Part shown: positions 35,675 to 43,614 of the stretch, one piece after another
Layout: every line of letters begins with the position of its first letter
How positions within the stretch are numbered: the stretch's first letter is position 1
Assembly (NCBI RefSeq): GCF_002994745.2
Contig: NC_037090.1
Coordinates: 16,790,001-16,854,000, forward strand
Direction: 5' to 3'
Length of the DNA: 64,000 nt
Source of the DNA: Rosa chinensis
Taxonomy: Eukaryota; Streptophyta; Magnoliopsida; Rosales; Rosaceae
Notes under the pieces: generated by a model
Database searches by the model: none
What the model saw: the letters and a program-made list of their open reading frames with translations, nothing else
Told to the model about the DNA's origin: nothing
Program-made: the position numbers and the translations under genes

Positions 35675-36418
35675 ATGTCCTGATCGAAACAAAACACAAA
35701 ACTCTAGAAAACGATTCTCTCTCTCACTCAGTAGCGACCCATCCTAATCGACCCAAACCACAAAACCCTAGAAACCAATAGATTTCTTTGTCGTCAGCTC
35801 GGAGGTGGACTGGACGGAGCTGTGTGGCCATGCTTCTAGTCGTGGCCAAAGGACGAGCAGCCTAGCGTTGACTTGTCGGAGGAAGGCAAAGAAGATGGTG
35901 GCTCCGGTGAGTCTACCCTGATGGTTGGAGATCGATGACAAAAGAAACAGAGTCCTCCAGATCCACTTTCTCTCTCCTCCTCTTTCTCTTCTGTGCTTTT
36001 CTCTGGTCTAGTACTGTGGTCCTCTTCGGAGCTCTAGCTGTAATTGAGGTAAAAATTTCTGCTAATTCAGGATCCTGTACTCTGCTAATTTCTTATCTAA
36101 CACAATGAAAGCCAAATTCAACTCTTTAAAACCAAAACCAAGATGAGGGTGAAGTGTTCTGGGATTTGATAATGGTTTGTGTTTATGTTTTTCATGATAA
36201 AGTTTGAATCTTTTAACTGGGTTTTTGAGTTTAAAATTATGGGTATTTGGGTTTGACATGTGTAGGTTTTGTTATCTGTGATTGCTGAACTGTAAGCATG
36301 TGGCAATAATTGTAGTTTTTGTTTACAATATCTCTGATTCGTTTGGTTGGAGTAAGATTCTGACTGGATTTATGTTATGAGATTCATATCAGACTTATGT
36401 TTTTACCTAGTACCAGTG

Positions 36419-39100
36419 CAAGAGAGTCTGCTCAAGAAGTTGGGAAAAGCATGTGTGGTGGTACTGCAGACTTCGGTGATCCTGTAACTTTCAGATTTGG
36501 AGAAGGAAAACTAATGCTAGGGTGGACCAGCAGAGGCCAATAGTTGAAAGTAGCGTGGACAGAAAACACGAGTTCTATTCATCTAAGCAAAATGATGATT
36601 TTGCAGCTTTGGAACAGGTACTGTATTCTATTATTATCTGCTGGTGAATCTTTACAATGTCCACTGTTTCCATTTCTTCTCCATTTAAAATATATATACA
36701 TGTATCTAATTAGAGTGTAAAAATGTCCTGAAGCATTTAAGTAGTTGGTCACTGTGATCCATTTGTCCTCAACCCAAATGCTGCTACTATGCTAGCTGTC
36801 CATTTGAATAGGCTATGCTAGCTGTCCATTTCAAGGTGTGAATTTATTCATGAATTCAAACCGTCTAATGTATCAGTGAAATCAGGGTCTACCATAATCA
36901 TTTCGGTGTTTACTTATATATTTATTTCAGTGGTCTTCCTTCAGGGTTGGCTTGCCTTCAAAGAAACTTTCCTTGCAATCGTGGCCCTGGAATCTGTAAG
37001 TATGGTCAAAGCCTTAACCATTGTTATTGTAAGTTAAAATGCCTTTATGACCATTCTTTGATATGTGCTCTTGCATCTTTCTGCAGATTATAATTTTGGG
37101 ATTAATTGTGGAGGACCTGAGATTACGTCTTCGTCCGATGGGATTGTGTATGAGAAGGAAAATGAGCCCTTTGGACCAGCTTCATGTTTTGTGACTGGCA
37201 CAACCAGATGGGGAGTTAGCAATGTCGGATATTTCGCTGGCAGAACCAATGCTCCGTATACAAGTTTCTCCTTATCTCAATTCACAAATACTTTTGATTC
37301 TGTGCTATTCCAGACTGCAAGGCTCTCTGCTTCATCAATTAGATACTTTGGCTTGGGGCTTGAGAATGGTAACTACACCGTGAACCTCAAGTTTGCAGAA
37401 CATGTCATTCTGGCTGCTACTACCGAGAGATTTCTTGGGAGACGTCTTTTTGATATTTATATCCAGGTCTGTATCATCTTAAACTTTTCTTTCATATATA
37501 AAACCATGTTATGAGCTCTTATGATAACTTTTCCTTATTGAATTAGTGAAGTTGACTTGGGGTTCTCTTGGTATATTAAATTGTTGAATTGAATAAATTA
37601 GACCAAGTGTCTATAACAAATCAATTATATCTATCATTTTAAAATCTGATGGATATATGGAGTTGATCCAAAGGTAATCAGCATGCAATTACTCAAGCTC
37701 TTACTTGATATGGTCTTCACTCCCCATCTATTGCCAATAATCACCACGTATGTCTTCTTTAGCCCTGAAGTTTAGCCCACGTATGTCTCTTACTTGATAG
37801 GGTCTACCACTGAAATAAATATATAGCTGTCCATTTTGGATCATGTAAAACAATGTCTACCGTACATCTATAAAGTATTTATATAATGTGTGTAATGTTT
37901 ATAAACGCAATACTATCAAATTGAATAATGTCGATAATATACCCGCAGCAGCGCGCGGGCAATATATTTTGCTAGTATATATATAAAGCTAGGGTTTGGT
38001 TTTATATGATCCATATCAGACTTATGTTTTTAAGTAATTTAATTTAGTTCCGTTACTAAGGTGAGTGATAGCCAGCTAGCTACTGCCAAGCATCCCTTAA
38101 GTGTGCCATTGAATTTATAAGTTTGGCCAAGTGGTTGGCTTAATTGCTTCATTGAGTGTTTGATCAAGTTATTCAAGTACCACAGGTTAATTGCTTCAAC
38201 GAGATATGAAGCTACCCATGCATTTTCTATCTGAGACTTCAGAACCAAACCATAAAGAAATTAGGGACCACAAAATCTTTGACTTTTGTTAGTCCAAAAT
38301 GTTCCTATCTAAGAAACTGGAGTGAATACCTCTCTTTGCTTGAGGACATAAACACCTGATCCATTTGGCCTTTTTTTTAGTGAGATGATTTCATCTTTCT
38401 AAATCATTATTTGCCAAGTTTCTTTAGTCATATAGTTAATTAAGTTTCATTACCATTCTGTGTTTGAATTATAGTTTGTGAGCAATTATTCTGTCTTTTT
38501 GTGGAAGATCTTAGGTTGGAATACTGGCAAAGAGAAAGCTTTAATTAACACTTTTGCTTTCTGTACATTTAAATTTAATGGTAAATTTGCTCTGCTGAGC
38601 TCATTTGGTTGGAATAATTTTTTGATAATGTATGTTCTGCATTTGTCGTTTCATGTTATGCAGCACATTGAAGATTTGACACAAGAAAAGTTTTCTTTGC
38701 AACGAGCACTCGAGGCTTCACGTGCTTTAGCTGAGTCATTGGCTTCTAAAAATTATTCTTTGACAGAGACTTATAACCAACAGGTTTGGCTGCATAACAT
38801 GATATTTCGGGGTATTATATTTGTGTATCTGTTTTGTTTGTCTGTGCATTAGTAGCAGCATGTAATATATGACGCATGGATATACAGCATGGTATTATTT
38901 TATGTCTGCTTTCTCATAAAAAATTAAAAATATCATTATATGTTTTGTTGGACAATAGTTATGACCTCCGCTAGAAAGGTCATTAAACATGTCATTGCTT
39001 CAATCTAACTTTCTTCTGTTTGCTTGTTCTCCAGAGAAGCGTTGTTGACCAACTAAAATCTAACGTGGAAACGTTACAAGCAGAGATCAAAGCCCAGATG
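36419..39100 (+). pseudogene. BLISTER-like coiled-coil gene fragment (3 exons)
   Basis: Exon-like blocks: about 36419-36618 (end VDRKHEFYSSKQNDDFAALEQ, donor GTACTG), 38664-38783 (HIEDLTQEKFSLQRALEASR, then ALAESLASKNYSL) and 39035-39100 (RSVVDQLKSNVETLQAEIKAQM). The splice signals are intact and the blocks join in frame. The DLTQEKFSLQRALEASRALAESLA pattern is what I remember from plant BLISTER, a Polycomb-associated coiled-coil protein. I cannot confirm this without a search. A foreign LRR-kinase piece sits in the first intron. It lies wholly inside the CACTA element, hence captured. Confidence 0.62.
36944..37466 (+). pseudogene. LRR receptor kinase (malectin-domain) fragment
   Basis: The first block, ending at 36996 before GTAAGT, encodes CLQRNFPCNRGPGI. 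The second, 37087-37466 (after CTGCAG, before GTCTG), encodes NFGINCGGPEITSS through SVLFQTARLSASSIRYFGLG to LGRRLFDIYIQ. This is the junction between LRRs and the malectin domain of LRR VIII-2-type receptor kinases. Both blocks are open and splice-competent, but no kinase domain or signal peptide is present. It lies inside the CACTA element between BLISTER-like exons, same strand. Confidence 0.85.
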
Positions 39101-39589
39101 GTTAGAGTTGATAATCCCTTATTTCTGGTCATTCTGGATCTCATTTACATCTGAAGGGTTTATATAACATGCGCATATATATAGATAGATAGATCTATAT
39201 AGAATTCATTTTAATGCAGTTATGCTTTGAGTGTTAAGAGAATGGTGCGGTGGCTGACAAAAAATTGTTAAGTGACTAACTTACAGAATGGGGAAGGATA
39301 TCCTTACAAGTACGAGGGATTGTATATAAGGATGTATATGGAGAAGTTTAGGCCATATGTCCCCTTCTCCCTACTCTTTGTACTTGTTTTATCAAAAATA
39401 GTATTAATGAGAATTTTCTTTGTTAACAACTTGTATTCTCATTGTGATATTTTTCTAGTGAAGAAACTGATTTATGCACATAGGGAGCAAATCACCTTTA
39501 AACTAGAAATTGAAGCAAGAAGAACGAAAAGACAACTACATGAAAAAAAAAACTGATGTTATAAATGACTAAGAACATCAGTTCTATAA

Positions 39590-39955
39590 TAGTAGATTGT
39601 AAACTGATGTTAGTAAAGAAAATGTACATCGGTTCCTTAAAATGAAGCGATGTCTAGAAGCATTTTAAACATCGGTTGTTTAAAAATAAGCGATGTGTGG
39701 AGTAATTTTAAACATCGGTTGTTTAAAAAGAAGCGATGTCTGGAGTAATTTTTAACATCGGTTTCTTAAAAGGAACCGATGTCTGGAGTCATTTTTAACA
39801 TCGGTTGCTTAAAAGGAACCGATGTCTGGAGTCATTTTTAACATCAGTTAACAACCGATGTCTAAGTTTTCATGATTTTTAACATCACCCACTAAGACAT
39901 CGGAAATTTTTTTATTAGACATCAGTTAGGAACTGATGTCTATGAACTTTATTCT
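39590..39955. repeat. Subterminal repeats of the CACTA element
   Basis: Tandem, partly inverted units of roughly 58 bp hold 'aacatcggtt' and 'gcgatgtctgga'/'ccgatgtctgga' motifs. Similar motifs lie near the left end (35380-35490). In CACTA elements such repeats are the usual transposase-binding region. Confidence 0.8.
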
Positions 39956-39962
39956 AGTAGTG

Positions 39963-40019
39963 GGTCCTCAAAGTTCTTGTTTATCTTCATGCTCATGGCC
40001 ATATCCATAGAGATGTGAA
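39963..40019 (+). pseudogene. STE20-type kinase fragment, continuation
   Basis: Directly after the CACTA element and its GGT duplication, the frame continues as LKVLVYLHAHGHIHRDVK, the helix plus HRD catalytic-loop motif of the same kinase (the K after HRDV is the catalytic-loop lysine). It then runs into a possible donor (GTCTTC). No later kinase exons (DFG and beyond) were found. Confidence 0.82.
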
Positions 40020-40022
40020 GGT

Positions 40023-40944
40023 CTTCTAATCTTATCATTTTATAGAAAAATTAGTGATGCTTGTTGTAAGTTAGAAGTTCTCATTTATTGATTGATATCT
40101 GTATCACATATGTAACCCTGTCTCCCATTTTATTAAAAATCGATGAATAAAAAATAGTACCTAAATGCATGAGAGATTTTCTCTTTTATTGCCTTTGACA
40201 AGATTAATCGTATGATTATTGCCTTTCATGACTCCTTAACATTCGCCAATATCAGAGTAGTGAATATCTCTTCAAAAAGTGAAATTATTTTTATGTTGTG
40301 TTCTCATGGATGATATTTGCAGGCCAATGTCTAGGATTCTTGCTTCATATGACTAATTCGATGGATGGCCAGTACCAAGAGGATACGCTCTATAAAGCAG
40401 TTGCTAGAGTTTATAATGTTGGATGAATTTTCATGTTATTTAGACCACCTCCTAGTCTTACGATACTCTTTTTCCTTACTAATTTTATGAGGTGATGTTT
40501 AGATTTTAGATTTCTGTATATAACTCTCTTATTGTATTATCTTGCAATTGTGAGATCTCGTTCTTTCAACTTATCAATGTATCAAAGCTTTCACTTCTTC
40601 CCTTCTTCCCCTGAGATGTGAAGAATTTGCATTACAGCTGATTCGCCTAATAGACCTGTTGAATGAACATTTCTCATGGACGCGTCAAACTATAAGATGC
40701 ACTTTTCTTTACTAGGAAGAGCAAACTATAGACCTGTTGAATGAACATTTCTCATGTGTGCGTTAAACTATCAGAAATGGAGGTATTAAAAAATAAAATT
40801 GCACAAAGTCTAATGAATGCATTTACTTAGCATTTAGTTGCAAATTTCAAGTAACTTTAATATATTTTGTGTAATGGTTCCCGTTGAACTATGGTCGGGA
40901 AATTAATCCAAATATTCTAGACTTAATTTGTGTAATAGTAAAAC
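40023..40944. other. Interior of the 12-kb element, no gene recognised
   Basis: This is AT-rich. It contains a repeated phrase, 'agacctgttgaatgaacatttctcatg', at about 40650 and 40730 (only its shared core is meant). No protein motif was recognised beyond the kinase fragment. Confidence 0.45.
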
Positions 40945-40961
40945 ATAATATGCATATTGAA

Positions 40962-42598
40962 AAGCTAATAGGAAGGAAATTTTCGGTCGACTTTGGCTCT
41001 GCTAGGGTTTGATGCTCTAGCCATCCAATTGATCGAGTCCGGTAAGAAGATGGCGGCAGTGGCTCCGTCAGTACTGTTTGAAGAGGCCGTGGTGAGCCTG
41101 CTTGGTGGAGAGGATGCTATCCATGATTGTTTTTTCTATCTGTGTGGCCGACTTCTGTCCAAGAAGGCGGTGGTGCTTTCTTCGTTTTTGGCGGCGATCT
41201 CCAATGTTTGGGGATTGAAAGAGAGGATGACATCTTTGTCTTCCAATTTAAGGAGATGGAGGTGAAGAATCGGGTTCTCTCGGGGGTCCTTGGTTCTATA
41301 ACAACTCCATGGCGGATTACAACGGAATTTCTGACCTAGAAGCAGCGCCGCTGCATCTCCTTGAGGTGTGGGTGGCTGTGTAAGGGTTGCAGATAGCGAT
41401 GCGGAATGAGAAAGTCCTAACCCTAATCGGACAAGCACTGGGGGACTTTGTTCAAGTTGATCAGGGGGCGGTGAAGAGAAAGCATCATGTCCAGAGGATC
41501 CGTGTGATTCATGATGTTCGCCAGAGGATTTGGGCGCGACGGAGGTTTGACTTTTCATCGGTTGTTTCGGTGATGGGGGAGTTGCAATATGAAAAATTTC
41601 ATGGGTTGTGTGTGGCTTGTGGTCTTTTTGGCCATGGGGGAGGTCCGTGTGACGGAAGGTTGGCTGCAGAGGCTCTCGGGCTGGTGATGTCTGGCAGTGA
41701 GGTATCGAACAGGGAGGGCCTGGTGATGCTGGGCTCGGTGTCCGGACCACGGGATTCTCCTGTGGCAGCTGTCGTGGGGCCGGAGGTGTTTTCTCCGATG
41801 TCAAGGGTTCTGGGTTTGGTGGCTGAGGCGACTGGTGAGCAGGTGGGTGGCTCGGAGTTGGAGGTTGCCGACGCTGCATCTGGGCTGGCTGCTCCGGAAA
41901 AACAGACGGGAAACCCTAACTTTGAATTAGGGTTGACCGCAGGTTTGACTGGGGGCTTGATTGGGTCTGTTGGGCCGGGGGAGCAAAGTTTGACTGGGTC
42001 CAAGTCTGTTGGGCCTTCTGCTGCTGCTGGAAGAAGTCCAAACTTGGGCTTGGGCTTGGGTGTGAGAAAAAAGGTTTTTAAACCTAGTCTGGCAATTATC
42101 CCTCCAGAATTCCAACTGGGTGAACTAGTGGAGGTTCCAATTTCGATGGGAGTAGCTCTAAAGAAGAAGGGTCGTCCACCTGGACGCCGGGCTAAGCAGT
42201 TACAATCTCCAAACAAAGTGGAAGGTAATGATGTCGGTGTGGATTTATGCTCCAACTCGAATGGGAAAGAGCTGCTTCTTGTTTGATCGTTCTAGCTTAG
42301 GTTTAAGCCTCTTTAAGGGTGTCTTAGTTTCTATGAGTCTTCTATGACATTTCTAGTTTCTTTCTTGTACCACAATTGCTTGATTGGCAAGAGATGGCTA
42401 GTTGAATGATTTCTTTCCGTAGGAGGCGAAGCTTTGTCACTCTTGGGTAGGCTTGCTTAATTGTGAGCTTCCCAATGATGTTAATTAGTTTGCTGTAGTT
42501 TGGATAGGTTTTACCGGATTTTCTTGCCGGTTTTTCTTATGTAAGCTATGGCCAATTGGCTGTTGATTATTTGAATAACAATCAACTTCTATTCAAAA
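40962..42598 (+). mobile_element. LINE derivative with ORF1 only
   Basis: A perfect 17-bp duplication ATAATATGCATATTGAA flanks it (40945-40961 and 42599-42615), as expected for target-primed insertion. It holds an ORF1-like coding region and a 3' end of plant-LINE style (...TCTATTCAAAA), but no endonuclease or reverse transcriptase. It must therefore have moved in trans. It is inserted inside the 12-kb inverted-repeat element. GC content is clearly higher than the surroundings. Confidence 0.85.
41050..42286 (+). pseudogene. LINE ORF1 (DUF4283 plus CCHC zinc knuckle), frameshifted
   Basis: The ATG at 41050 opens MAAVAPSVLFEEAVVSLLGG, then CGRLLSKKAVVLSSFLAAISNVWGL, the N-part of the DUF4283 domain of plant LINE ORF1 proteins. 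The frame then shifts: the matching DIFVFQFKEMEVKNRVLSG continues in another frame (about 41195-41290), and the rest is open from about 41384 to 42286. That part has the zinc-knuckle-like YEKFHGLCVACGLFGHGGGPC near 41590-41650 and a long low-complexity tail. One or two frame changes and a stop near 41380 make it a pseudogene. ORF1 proteins bind the element's RNA. Confidence 0.8.
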
Positions 42599-43193
42599 AT
42601 AATATGCATATTGAAGGGTTAAAATTAAATCTTTTATTCAATCCAAGCAAGGGTACAAGAAAAATACATGAGAAATTTTTTTATTTGGTATGGTTACATA
42701 ATCAAAAAATAAAATTATGTATTTTAGTAGCATATTTTAGCATGTATGACCATTTATACCCAGCCAAAGCACTTTTGCCTTACAACTTACCAAACACTTA
42801 GAAATTACTTTTCGTTCTCACAACACTTTTAAAAATGGTTTACCAAACACCTCAGCTAATTCTCCTCACAGCAAGTTAGGAAGTGCTTCCTCTCACAGCA
42901 AGTTCGAAAATACTTCTTCTCACAGCACAGCAATCCCAAACTAAGCCAAAGAGAGAAAGAAAAGAATTCGAAAGCATCTAGAATGAGAGGGGGTTAACTC
43001 CAAAAACAAGTTTTTTGTTTCAGAAGTACCGCTTTTACCCTTAAAAATTTAACGAAGTTAACGTTTTTACTGTTTCTGTGTATGAATATTGGATCAGGCT
43101 TAAATCGTCTAGTACCATTTTGATATTTTTCAAAATACAGGTATGAAAATTAATAGTCTAGAAAAGTTCAGACACTGTTTGGATAATTTTCCC

Positions 43194-43614
43194 TTAACAA
43201 TAATACTAATACTATCATGAAAATACTTATGTTTGTATTTTTTTTTTAATATACATATGTGTACAGAAAACTAAAATATATATATAGCTAATATTTAGAT
43301 AATCAATAAAGTCTGTATTTACCAAAACCAAATCAATTTTTCTGGTAATATTTCATTTTAGTTTTATCGATTTTGACTACCAAAAAATCGGTTTATCAAA
43401 TTTAAAATATCGATTGATACTCTGTTGTGTGATACATGCTTAGCTGAAAATTCTTAATGCTTAAGATCTCAAGAACACTTATGTCGACGACAACATCGTC
43501 TCTAAAAGTATCAAAAATATAAACTTGGAGTCTTGCACCGCCGAACGAACAGAAACATTTGGCTTTCCTTATCTTCTGTGTGTACTCCCGCCAAATGTGA
43601 AGGTACATTTCCTC
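43194..43614. promoter_or_regulatory. PPR gene upstream region, shared with the A copy
   Basis: From about 43410 the sequence matches 3880-4091, including 'aacacttatgtcgacgacaa'. It is thus the duplicated 5' flank of the PPR gene. The 12-kb element ends only about 420 bp upstream of the ATG, so much of the original promoter may be displaced. No convincing TATA box was picked. Confidence 0.5.

Larger units (their letters stand above)
35343..39962. mobile_element. CACTA element, 4.6 kb, carrying host exons
   Basis: It starts CACTACTAGAAATATG and ends TTCTAGTAGTG, the canonical CACTA terminus. The 3-bp duplication GGT (35340-35342 and 39963-39965) is perfect. Subterminal ACATCGGTT-type repeats in both orientations sit near both ends, densest at 39590-39950. 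No transposase is seen, so it depends on an autonomous partner. The inside carries exons of a BLISTER-like gene and of an LRR receptor kinase. It interrupts a kinase coding frame that resumes exactly on its other side. Confidence 0.93.
32355..42956. repeat. Inner inverted-repeat pair (second possible element)
   Basis: GGCTTAGTTTGGGATTG at 32355 is exactly inverted at 42940-42956. The following tens of bases are only loosely alike and carry the 'tgtttggtaa' motif common in plant DNA-transposon ends. The flanking triplet is AAA on both sides, which is too little to prove a TSD. It could be one more element holding the kinase fragment and inserted in the Mutator-like element, or two separate MITE remnants in opposite orientation. 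Confidence 0.5.
31044..43193. mobile_element. 12-kb Mutator-like element carrying gene fragments (Pack-MULE-like)
   Basis: The left end GGGAAAATTGTCCAAACAGT (31044 on) and the reverse complement of the right end (to 43193) match over about 155 bp at around 90% by eye. This is a long terminal inverted repeat of Mutator type. Flanking 9-mers TTAGTAATA (31035-31043) and TTAACAATA (43194-43202) match at 7 of 9, consistent with a mutated 9-bp TSD. No MURA-type transposase is visible. The inside carries host gene fragments (G-type lectin kinase, STE20-type kinase) and several later insertions (hAT, CACTA, LINE). A second inverted repeat pair lies inside (32355/42956), so two nested elements are possible. 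Confidence 0.72.

Noticed and set aside
41136..41879. 247-codon minus-strand frame
   Set aside because: Shadow of the LINE ORF1 region. The histidine/proline-rich low complexity comes from the opposite strand.
41599..42255. 218-codon minus-strand frame
   Set aside because: It is a shadow of the plus-strand LINE ORF1 tail, Pro/Ser/Thr-rich because of GC-rich complementary codons. No family motif.
43525..43614. 30-residue N-terminal extension of the PPR protein
   Set aside because: The frame is open but has no ATG before 43615. Starting at the TTG at 43525 is not supported in a plant nuclear gene.
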